The notes beneath the pieces are model-generated. The model was given only the letters and a program-made list of their open reading frames with translations. It was not told the DNA's origin and did not search any database. Source: Burkholderiales bacterium (GTDB lineage Bacteria > Pseudomonadota > Gammaproteobacteria > Burkholderiales > Usitatibacteraceae). From it: DNA of 5,133 nucleotides. Position numbers and translations under genes: made by a program. Shown piece after piece: positions 1 through 4,813 of this stretch (position 1 is its first letter; the number at the start of each line of letters is the position of its first letter). The stretch is from contig JAICTR010000224.1 in the NCBI GenBank assembly GCA_025936275.1, positions 1-5,133 of the forward strand, in the 5' to 3' direction.

Positions 1-108
1 CTCGCCGGCAACATCCAGAACCTCGCGACCCACGGCCGCATCCCGGCGCAGCGCGCTGCCGGGATCGTGCAGACCATCGAAGGGCTGGAGGGATCGATCG
101 GCTGCTAG
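1..108 (+). CDS. C-terminal 35 residues of an unidentified protein (5' end outside the window)
   Basis: Reading from base 1 gives an open frame that starts LAGNIQNLATHGRIPAQR and stops at TAG 106-108. The visible tail looks like a helical hairpin: an amphipathic helix, a short HGRIP turn, a second helix, and a final Gly-Cys. It vaguely resembles the short helical hairpin domains (such as FIMAH) at the C-termini of some exported enzymes, but 35 residues cannot settle this and no function is assigned. A convincing terminator 39 bases after the stop supports this being the real end of a plus-strand gene. The next gene is convergent. The frame is well supported; the identity is unknown. Confidence 0.65.
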   Translation, partial: LAGNIQNLATHGRIPAQRAAGIVQTIEGLEGSIGC

Positions 109-110
109 CG

Positions 111-138
111 CACGAAAGGAGTCGGATTCCTTTTCGTG
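111..138. other. imperfect hairpin just after the first stop codon
   Basis: Arms CACGAAAGGA (111-120) and TCCTTTTCGTG (128-138) pair with a single bulged base around a 7-base loop. No T-run follows on either strand. It may help end transcription or protect the 3' end of the upstream message, together with the stronger hairpin that follows 9 bases later. Confidence 0.5.
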
Positions 139-146
139 ATGGGAAC

Positions 147-172
147 GGCCGCCTTCGGGCGGCCTTCCTTTT
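147..172 (+). terminator. rho-independent terminator of the upstream gene
   Basis: A perfect 7-bp stem, GGCCGCC / GGCGGCC, closes a TTCG tetraloop (147-164) and is followed by the T-rich run TTCCTTTT. It lies between two convergent genes, its T-run ending where the minus-strand regulator's stop codon begins. On the minus strand the hairpin is followed by GTTCCC rather than a T-run, so it should work mainly for the plus-strand gene. Confidence 0.85.
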
Positions 173-738
173 CATACGCCCGCCTTCGCCAGCACCACGA
201 TCGAGACGCCGCGCGCTTTGCCGGCACCGGTGTTGCGATACGAGTGCGGCACGTTGCCGGGAAATCCCAGCACGTCGCCCGCGGCGAGCTCGAAGCGCTC
301 GCCGGCGACGAAGATCGTGACCGCGCCCTCGATGCACGAGAAGTATTCGCGCGTGCCGGGAAGATGCGGCGTGCCCGCCATCACCGCGCCGGGCGCGAAC
401 TCCATGAGCTCCATCACTTCCTCGGGCATGGGCTCGGGGACGAGGTCGCGCGTCGTCACGCCGCGTCCCCGCGAGTGCGCGCCGAGGTCGGCCGCTGCCC
501 AACGCCGCACCTTGGCGCGCGGCGAGGCGGTGAGCTCGTCGATCGAGGTCTGCAGCGCGCGCGCCACCTTGACCAGCACCGCGAGCGAGGGATTGCCGTC
601 GCCCGACTCGAGGTTCGCGATGGTGGAGCGCGGCACGTCGGCCGCCTTCGCGAGCGCCTCCTGGGTGAGCGCGCGCACCTGCCTCAGCGCGATGAGGTTG
701 CGCGCGAGGTGGCGCGAGACGAGGTCCGGCTTGTCCAT
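172..738 (-). CDS. XRE-family transcriptional regulator with C-terminal cupin sensor domain
   Basis: This 188-residue protein has two domains. Residues about 11-67 form an XRE/Cro-type helix-turn-helix (LTQEALAKAADVPRSTIANL then ESGDGNPSLAVLVKVARAL), which binds DNA. Residues about 112-185 form a single cupin barrel. Its second motif is clear (G154, P160, H165, N169 in GDVLGFPGNVPHSYRN); the first motif is degenerate but keeps H125 and E131, so a metal or small ligand could bind. Length and architecture match the XRE-cupin family, whose members often control neighbouring catabolic or redox genes. The start at 738 is chosen because GGAAGG lies 8 bases upstream and the HTH begins right after it; the frame stays open further upstream but that part has no domain. 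It is divergent from the SDR/QueA-like pair, so control of that pair and of itself is a reasonable inference. The ligand is unknown. Confidence 0.94.
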   Translation of the reverse strand: MDKPDLVSRHLARNLIALRQVRALTQEALAKAADVPRSTIANLESGDGNPSLAVLVKVARALQTSIDELTASPRAKVRRWAAADLGAHSRGRGVTTRDLVPEPMPEEVMELMEFAPGAVMAGTPHLPGTREYFSCIEGAVTIFVAGERFELAAGDVLGFPGNVPHSYRNTGAGKARGVSIVVLAKAGV

Positions 739-828
739 CGCATCGACCTTCCGCCAAGCGGCTGGACGCCGCGCTCGAAATCCGCCGCGCCGCGCCGCAT
801 CGTGTGCTTCATCACAGGAGGAAACGAC
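739..828. promoter_or_regulatory. divergent promoter region between the XRE-cupin regulator and the SDR gene
   Basis: These 90 bases separate two divergent starts and must hold both promoters unless either lies inside a gene. I see no good -35/-10 pair. A 5-bp inverted repeat GCGGC-TGGAC-GCCGC (758-772) and the overlapping CCGC-CAA-GCGG (751-761) could be an operator close to the regulator's own start, but short GC palindromes are common at this base composition. A GC-only run of GCCGC/GCGCC repeats fills 782-798. Confidence 0.45.
816..821 (+). promoter_or_regulatory. Shine-Dalgarno site of the SDR gene
   Basis: A perfect AGGAGG lies 7 bases before the ATG at 829. It fixes the SDR start; the open frame upstream of it (back to 136) runs antisense through the regulator and is not coding. 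Confidence 0.9.
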
Positions 829-1560
829 ATGAAGCGATCGACGAATGATACCGGCCTCGAGGGACTGCGCATCGCGGTGACCGGCGGCACCTCGGGACTC
901 GGGCTCGCGCTGGTGCGCGAATGGCATCGGCGGCGCGCGGCGGTGGCGTTCATCGCGCGCGGGCGCGAGAACGTGGAGCGCGTCGCCGCCGAGCTTTCCG
1001 GCGTCGCGGGCATCGTGGGCGACGTCTCGGTGAAGGAAGCGATCCATCCCATCGCGCTGCAGGTCCTCGGGCGGCTGGGCGGCCTCGACGTGCTCGTGAA
1101 CAACGCGTCGAGCCTCGGGCCGGTGCCGCTGCGCGCGCTCGCCGATACCGATTGCGAGGACCTCGAGGCCGCGCTCGCGACGAACCTGCTCGGCCCGTTC
1201 CGGCTCACGAAGGCGTTGCTCGGCGCGTTGCGCGCATCGGCGGTCGAAGCGCGCGGCGGCGTGGTGATGAACATCTCGAGCGATGCGGCGGTGACTCCGT
1301 ATCCGGGGTGGGGCGCGTACGGCGCGTCGAAGGCGGCGCTCGCGCATCTCTCCGCGATCTGGAACCTCGAGCTCGAAGGCGAGGGCATCCGCGTGCTGGC
1401 GCGCGATCCGGGCGACATGGATACGCCGCTGCATGCGCTCGCGGTGCCCGGCGCGGACCGCTCGACGCTGCTGCGGCCGGAGGCTTCGGCGCGCGAGATC
1501 ACGCGGGCGATCCTGGAGGCGATGCCCGCGAGCGCCGCCGCCCGAGAGGAGGCCGCGTGA
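829..1560 (+). CDS. short-chain dehydrogenase/reductase (classical SDR), NAD(P)-dependent
   Basis: This 243-residue protein is a complete classical SDR, a cytoplasmic NAD(P)-dependent oxidoreductase acting on a hydroxyl or carbonyl group. Visible elements in order: cofactor-binding TGGTSGLG (18-25); R44 after the second strand (ARGRE), which favours NADPH; D65-V66; structural NNAS (91-94); N119; catalytic S151 in NISS; catalytic Y164 and K168 in YGASK (S to Y spacing of 13 is standard); and DPGDMDT (193-199) in place of the usual PG-T loop. The substrate-binding lobe after residue 200 (LHALAVPGADRS) is not diagnostic, so the substrate is unknown. The stop overlaps the next gene's GTG by 4 bases, indicating translational coupling with the QueA-like gene. 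The upstream divergent XRE-cupin protein is the likely regulator. Confidence 0.94.
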   Translation: MKRSTNDTGLEGLRIAVTGGTSGLGLALVREWHRRRAAVAFIARGRENVERVAAELSGVAGIVGDVSVKEAIHPIALQVLGRLGGLDVLVNNASSLGPVPLRALADTDCEDLEAALATNLLGPFRLTKALLGALRASAVEARGGVVMNISSDAAVTPYPGWGAYGASKAALAHLSAIWNLELEGEGIRVLARDPGDMDTPLHALAVPGADRSTLLRPEASAREITRAILEAMPASAAAREEAA

Positions 1561-2918
1561 TCGCCGCTTCGAGGCCGATCCAGCGCCCGCCCGATGCGAA
1601 GCTCCTCGTGGTCCGTGCGAACGCCGCGATCTCGCACCGGCCGCGCGACCGCTGGCCCGAGCTTCTCGAGCGCGGCGATCTCATCGTCGCGAACGATGCG
1701 GCGACGCTTCCGGCGAGCCTCGCGGGTGTCCACGTGCCGAGCGGCGCGCCGATCGAGGTGCGGCTCGCGCAGCGCGGCTCGCTCGATCCGCGCGACGTGC
1801 GCGATTGGGTGGCGGTGGTGCTCGGCGAGGGCGATCGGCGCATGCGCACCGAGGATCGTCGCGCGCCGCCGCGTTTGCGGCGCGGCGAGCGATTGCAACT
1901 CGGACCGCTCGCGGCGCGCGTGCGCGGCCTCGCCGGCCATCCGCGGCTGGTCGCGCTGCGCTTCGAGGGCGCGATCGACGAGATCTGGGCGGGCCTCGCC
2001 GTGCATGGCCGTCCTATCCAGTACGCATACGTCGAGACGGAGTTGAGTCTCCGGAACGTGTGGACGCCGATCGCCGCCGCGCCGGCCGCGCTCGAGCCGC
2101 CCTCCGCGGGCTTCGCGCTCGATTGGCAAGCGTTGTCCCGGCTGCGCGAGCGAGGCGCCGCCTTCGCGACGATCACGCACGCGGCCGGCATCTCGTCCAC
2201 CGGCGATGCGGCGCTCGATCGACGCTTGCCGCTCGACGAGGCTTATCGCATTCCCCTCACGACGGCGCGTGCGATCGCCGGGACCCGCACGCGCGGTGGG
2301 CGCGTGATCGCGATCGGCACCACGGTGGTTCGCGCGCTCGAGTCGGCCGCCGCCGAAGATGGGATTGTCCGGGCCGGTGAAGGCGTCGCGACGCTCACGC
2401 TCGGGCCGCGCACGGTGCTCCGCGCGGTCGACGCGATCCTTTCCGGAACGCACGAGCCGGGCACCAGCCACTACGAGCTGCTGCGCGCGTTCGCCGGGGA
2501 AGAGGCGCTACGCTCGGCCGATGCCGAGCTGCAGGAAGGCGGGTACCGCACGCACGAATTCGGCGATTCGGTGTTCGTCGAGCGCGCCTATCGTGCCGCC
2601 GCCGACCCTCTCCCCGGCCCACTCCCCAGGGAGAGGGAGCACTTCACGCCCGGCCCACTGCCCACGCAGAGGGAGCACTTAGGTCGTCACGCCGCCTGCG
2701 ATGGCCACGCACGGAACAGCGCCGCGACGATCATCCCGACCCCCACCGCGAGCGCGGCGAGGTTGAGGAATCCGCCGATGAAGGGCAGGCGCACGAGAAG
2801 CGCGAAGGCAAGCATCGCGAGCACGGCGGCGCCCACTCGCGAGGCGGTGCGTGCGGCGGCCTCCGGGCTCACGCGATCGAGCAGCATCGCGCCCACCACC
2901 ACGGCGAGCCAGACGTAG
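1557..2918 (+). CDS. divergent QueA-family protein (SAM ribosyltransferase-isomerase-like) with a repeat-derived C-terminal extension
   Basis: The first ~348 residues match the QueA fold and length (about 350 residues). QueA transfers and isomerises the ribosyl group of S-adenosylmethionine to make epoxyqueuosine in tRNA. Recognisable segments: GDLIVANDAATLPASLAG (40-57, family NDTRVxPARL), GRPIQYAYV (151-159, family PLPPYI), PPSAGFALDW (181-190, family PTAGLHF), RVIAIGTTVVRALES (249-263, nearly canonical), THEPGTSHYELLRAFAG (298-314, family FHLPxSTLxxLVxAFxG) and YRTHEFGDSVFV (330-341, family YRFxSYGDAMxI). Several signatures are altered, so this is a paralogue and possibly not a tRNA enzyme; I do not call it queA. 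The GTG start follows AGGAGG by 4 bases and overlaps the SDR stop. From about residue 349 the frame enters a palindromic repeat (PLPGPLPRERE-type peptide), then runs antisense through 232 bases of the convergent gene to TAG 2916-2918. These last ~105 residues are almost certainly not native. Confidence 0.82.
   Translation: MIAASRPIQRPPDAKLLVVRANAAISHRPRDRWPELLERGDLIVANDAATLPASLAGVHVPSGAPIEVRLAQRGSLDPRDVRDWVAVVLGEGDRRMRTEDRRAPPRLRRGERLQLGPLAARVRGLAGHPRLVALRFEGAIDEIWAGLAVHGRPIQYAYVETELSLRNVWTPIAAAPAALEPPSAGFALDWQALSRLRERGAAFATITHAAGISSTGDAALDRRLPLDEAYRIPLTTARAIAGTRTRGGRVIAIGTTVVRALESAAAEDGIVRAGEGVATLTLGPRTVLRAVDAILSGTHEPGTSHYELLRAFAGEEALRSADAELQEGGYRTHEFGDSVFVERAYRAAADPLPGPLPREREHFTPGPLPTQREHLGRHAACDGHARNSAATIIPTPTASAARLRNPPMKGRRTRSAKASIASTAAPTREAVRAAASGLTRSSSIAPTTTASQT
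2603..2680. repeat. palindromic CCCTCTCCC/GGGAGAGGG repeat cluster, two units
   Basis: Two diverged units lie in tandem with a 36-base period. They share CGGCCCACT, then CCCA (after one differing base), then AGAGGGAGCACTT. In the first unit arm CCCTCTCCC (2606-2614) pairs with GGGAGAGGG (2629-2637) over a 14-base loop; the second unit lacks the first arm. The 18 bases 2603-2620 are identical to 3788-3805 in the other cluster. The cluster ends 7 bases before the stop codon of the minus-strand gene and begins where the QueA homology ends. It could form a hairpin at the convergent 3' ends, although no T-run follows. It is most like an intergenic REP-type element. Whether it moves on its own cannot be told from here. 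Confidence 0.9.
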
Positions 2919-3694
2919 CCGATCAGGAGCAGGGCGGCATACGCGACGAGCGCGAGCACGCCGATCGGGATCCCGATGATCGTGAGCATCACGAGCACCG
3001 CGGCGACCGGGATCGCGCTCAACGCGACGAGGCCCAGCAGCGGCGTGAGCCAGGGGCGCTCGCGCAGCTCGAGCGCGAAGCGCTGCGACACTTCGGGAAG
3101 CGCCGCGGCGATGAGCGCGGCGAGCACCATCAGCACGCCGGACCAGATCCAGCCGTCTGCGAAGCGCTCGGCGAGCGTGCGCTCGTGCGTGCGCCAATGC
3201 CAATGCTCGCGCGCATGGGAGCGCGGGTGCGGTCGCCCCACGCCGCCGAGCACCTGCGCCGCCGGATCGCGCCGCAGCTCGTCGCCGTGGAAGGAGAGAT
3301 GTCCCTCGATGCGCGCCCTCGGTCCGAGGATGAGGGTGCCGGCGGCGATCGACGCGTTGCCGACGACCTGGCCGTTGACGGTGACGTTGCCGCCCGCGGC
3401 GTGGAGGTCGCCGAGGATGGGCCCGTCGATCGTGACCGTGCCGCCCGCGACCGAGACATCGCCCGACACGGAGCCGCCCGATCCGATCGCGACGCTGCCG
3501 CCGGCCGCGCGGAAGCTGCCGCCAACCGGCGCATCCACGTCCACCGTGCCACCGATCGCGACCACGGGCCCAGCGACCGCGCTCGTGATCGCGACGGTGC
3601 CGCCGATGGAGATGCGGCTGGTGCTTTCGTCGGCCGCGGTCGCGCCGCCGGCGAGCGCGAGGCCCAGGATGAAGAGGGCGATGCGAGCGATCAT
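2687..3694 (-). CDS. exported bactofilin-like beta-helix protein with C-terminal transmembrane region
   Basis: This 335-residue protein starts with a signal peptide (MIARIALFILGLALAGGATA, likely cleaved after residue 20). Residues 28-135 form a repetitive, Gly/Val-rich stretch in which a Gly-Gly pair (or Ala-Gly) recurs at 31, 48, 65, 84, 101 and 118, a period of about 17 residues. This is typical of the right-handed beta-helix of bactofilins and other polymer-forming proteins. A His/Arg-rich linker follows (153-172, with HPRSHAREHWHWRTHER). Residues 182-200, 214-240, 242-273, 286-302 and 304-327 are hydrophobic and probably make about five membrane spans. The likely arrangement is a periplasmic beta-helix anchored in the inner membrane; any scaffold or envelope role is inference. 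The ATG at 3694 has GGAGAG 6 bases upstream and begins the signal peptide. It follows the small MCPLCL gene by 41 bases and is probably cotranscribed. A GTG at 3739 in the same frame is an alternative start. Confidence 0.88.
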   Translation of the reverse strand: MIARIALFILGLALAGGATAADESTSRISIGGTVAITSAVAGPVVAIGGTVDVDAPVGGSFRAAGGSVAIGSGGSVSGDVSVAGGTVTIDGPILGDLHAAGGNVTVNGQVVGNASIAAGTLILGPRARIEGHLSFHGDELRRDPAAQVLGGVGRPHPRSHAREHWHWRTHERTLAERFADGWIWSGVLMVLAALIAAALPEVSQRFALELRERPWLTPLLGLVALSAIPVAAVLVMLTIIGIPIGVLALVAYAALLLIGYVWLAVVVGAMLLDRVSPEAAARTASRVGAAVLAMLAFALLVRLPFIGGFLNLAALAVGVGMIVAALFRAWPSQAA

Positions 3695-3735
3695 GTGCGG
3701 CTCTCCGCGAACGAATGGCCGCACTTTGCGCTGCC

Positions 3736-3957
3736 TCACGCGCGAATGCCATCCCCCTCCGACGAAATGCAGGAAGCGCGGGACGAACGACCCTCTCCCC
3801 GGCCCTCTCCCAGGGGAGAGGGAGAATTTCGACCCCCTTCCCGGCCCTCTCCCGAGGGAGAGGGAGCGTTTCGGCCCTCACCCACGGCAGGCGGAGAAAT
3901 GCGCCAGGCCGCGCCCGCGGCCACCAGCCCCGCGATGCTCAGGCAGAGGGGACACAT
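3736..3957 (-). CDS. small MCPLCL-type protein whose C-terminus is repeat-derived
   Basis: The frame encodes 73 residues. Residues 1-18 (MCPLCLSIAGLVAAGAAW) show a CPLC pair at positions 2-5 followed by a short hydrophobic helix. I recall this as the start of small CPxC membrane proteins of roughly 30-40 residues found near DUF899 or similar redox genes, from memory only. From about residue 19 to 56 the frame runs through the palindromic repeat cluster and reads SPSGEGR, SPSPLGEGRGEGR; the last 17 residues come from unique sequence. The start has GGAGG 4 bases upstream and overlaps the end of the DUF899 gene by 19 bases, suggesting translational coupling. Either the protein tolerates the added tail or this is a gene remnant truncated by repeat insertion. 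The CPxC pair could bind metal or be redox-active; no function is proven. Confidence 0.6.
   Translation of the reverse strand: MCPLCLSIAGLVAAGAAWRISPPAVGEGRNAPSPSGEGREGGRNSPSPLGEGRGEGRSSRASCISSEGDGIRA
3788..3903. repeat. palindromic CCCTCTCCC/GGGAGAGGG repeat cluster, two full units and one degenerate
   Basis: Unit 1 is 3791-3832 and unit 2 is 3833-3874, each exactly 42 bases; unit 3 (from 3875) is shortened and degenerate (CCCTCACCC, then GGCGGAGAAATGCG). In unit 1 CCCTCTCCC (3803-3811) faces GGGAGAGGG (3814-3822); a second CCCTCTCCC at 3791-3799 could pair with the same arm using a 14-base loop. Unit 2 has the matching arms at 3845-3853 and 3856-3864. Units end in a TTTCG-type spacer (GAATTTCGA, GCGTTTCGG). 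Units 1 and 2 have no stop codon in any of the six frames. The cluster occupies the middle of the small MCPLCL reading frame. Confidence 0.93.
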
Positions 3958-4727
3958 GTTTCCTCCGCGGGATATTCGTCGTGGCGGCGCAGCCAGAAGC
4001 CGCTCTCGTTGCGGCCCTTCGGCGCGCGATCGAGCCACGGGTACATGCCCCACAGCGCATCGAGGCCGCGCGCGTAGGTCGAGTACGTGTGATAGATCGC
4101 GCCGTCTTCGAGCACGAAGGCGCTCATGCCGGGCAGGTCGCGCGTGAACGTGGCCGCATCCGTGCCCGCCGACGCGGCAACCTCGCCGACGATGCCCGAG
4201 CTCTCTTCCTTCGAACGCGGACCCGCGCCCGCCTGCCGCGCGTAGTTGTACTCGATCCCCGCGCGCTGCTGCGCCTCGGTGAAGTGCACGGCGAAGTCGG
4301 CATTGAAGTCGCTGCCGTGCGACGAGGCCCACGGAAAGGTCCATCCCATGCGCCGGCGGTAGGCCATGAGCTTCGCGAGCGGCGCGCGCGACACCGCCCA
4401 CAGCATCACGTCGTGGTTCGCGAGGTGCGTGGCGATGCCGTCGAAGCCGTCGGCGATCGACGAGCACGACGGGCATCCCGACGCGTAGTCGGGCCCGAAC
4501 ATGAAGTGGTAGACGAGGAGCTGCGAGCGCCCGCGGAAGAGATCGCCCAGCGTGGCCGTGCCTTCCGCGGTCTCGAACCGGTACGACTTCTCGAGGCGTA
4601 CCCAGGGGAGCGCCTGGCGCTGCAGCGCGATCGCGTCGCCGCGCCGCGTGTGCGCCTTCTCCGCCTTCAGCAGCTCGATCCTTGCCGCGAGCCATTCCTT
4701 GCGTGTTCCGATCGCATGTGACGCCAT
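3939..4727 (-). CDS. DUF899 family thioredoxin-like protein
   Basis: This 262-residue protein has the full layout of the DUF899 family. Residues about 10-50 are the N-terminal region with EKAHTRRGD and LPWVRLEKSYRF. Next come LGDLFRGRSQLLVYHFMFGP (60-79), a CPSC pair (85-88, GCPSCSSIAD), HLANHDVMLWAVSRAPLAKL (101-120), RMGWTFPWASS (126-136) and DFNADF (140-145), then HTYSTYARGLD (213-223) near the C-terminus. The fold is thioredoxin-like, with CPSC placed like an active-site CxxC, so a redox role in the cytoplasm is plausible. No signal peptide or membrane span is seen, and the biochemical function of the family is not established to my knowledge. The ATG at 4727 has AGAGG 5 bases upstream. 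It appears to be the first gene of a minus-strand operon with the MCPLCL gene and the bactofilin-like gene, divergent from a TPR-like gene. Confidence 0.94.
   Translation of the reverse strand: MASHAIGTRKEWLAARIELLKAEKAHTRRGDAIALQRQALPWVRLEKSYRFETAEGTATLGDLFRGRSQLLVYHFMFGPDYASGCPSCSSIADGFDGIATHLANHDVMLWAVSRAPLAKLMAYRRRMGWTFPWASSHGSDFNADFAVHFTEAQQRAGIEYNYARQAGAGPRSKEESSGIVGEVAASAGTDAATFTRDLPGMSAFVLEDGAIYHTYSTYARGLDALWGMYPWLDRAPKGRNESGFWLRRHDEYPAEETCVPSA
3961..3966 (-). promoter_or_regulatory. Shine-Dalgarno site of the small MCPLCL gene, inside the DUF899 gene
   Basis: GGAGGA on the minus strand lies 3 bases before the ATG at 3957 (GGAGG, 4 bases). It is inside the codons for Pro-Ala-Glu-Glu near the DUF899 C-terminus. 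The spacing is short but the match is strong, and it is the main reason for accepting the small gene as translated. Confidence 0.65.
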
Positions 4728-4813
4728 GGTTGCCTCTGTGTGTGGGTTGTGCGTGGGTTAACCTTAGCCGCGGCAAAGCTAGGGGCGGGAGTGACAAGTT
4801 TGTCGGGATTCCC
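4728..4813. promoter_or_regulatory. divergent promoter region between the DUF899 and TPR-like genes
   Basis: These 86 bases are visibly less GC-rich than the flanking genes. They contain the 8-base palindrome GGTTAACC (4756-4763), an imperfect repeat CCTTAGC (4762-4768) / GCTAGG (4778-4783), and the 12-base palindrome GACAA-GT-TTGTC (4793-4804), which ends 9 bases before the TPR-like start. On the minus strand TTGTCA (4792-4797) resembles a -35 box, but no -10 box lies at 16-18 bases. A regulator site in this spacer is likely; which protein binds is unknown. Confidence 0.6.

Noticed and set aside
136..828. Upstream extension of the SDR frame to an ATG at 136, giving a 474-residue protein
   Set aside because: It is antisense to the XRE-cupin gene and has no domain of its own; a perfect AGGAGG sits 7 bases before the ATG at 829, where SDR homology begins.
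739..1434. Long minus-strand frame upstream of the XRE regulator, antisense to the SDR gene
   Set aside because: The peptide is Arg/Ala-rich with no recognisable domain; high GC content leaves antisense frames open. The HTH starts immediately after the ATG at 738 with a good Shine-Dalgarno site.
684..2471. A 595-residue minus-strand frame across the SDR and QueA-like genes
   Set aside because: It is a shadow of two genes with clear family motifs on the plus strand; its translation is low-complexity Arg/Ser/Ala and matches nothing.
2603..2680. Bidirectional rho-independent terminator for the convergent genes
   Set aside because: The stem is strong but no T-run follows it on either strand, so termination is only a possible side effect of the repeat.
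3791..3903. CRISPR array candidate, because of tandem units of regular length
   Set aside because: The 42-base period is repeat throughout with no unique spacers, the units are palindromic and diverged, and no cas gene is near.
2603..3903. Composite transposon carrying the bactofilin-like gene between two repeat clusters
   Set aside because: There is no transposase, no terminal inverted repeat pair, and no target-site duplication that I can see; the clusters differ in unit type and period.
2976..4721. A 581-residue plus-strand frame across the bactofilin-like and DUF899 genes
   Set aside because: It is antisense to two well-supported genes and passes through the stop-free repeats, which explains why it is long.
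4728..4813. ECF sigma-factor promoter, based on the TGTCAC-like sequence on the minus strand
   Set aside because: No CGTC-type -10 element lies at the expected 16-17 base distance, so the resemblance is to half a promoter only.
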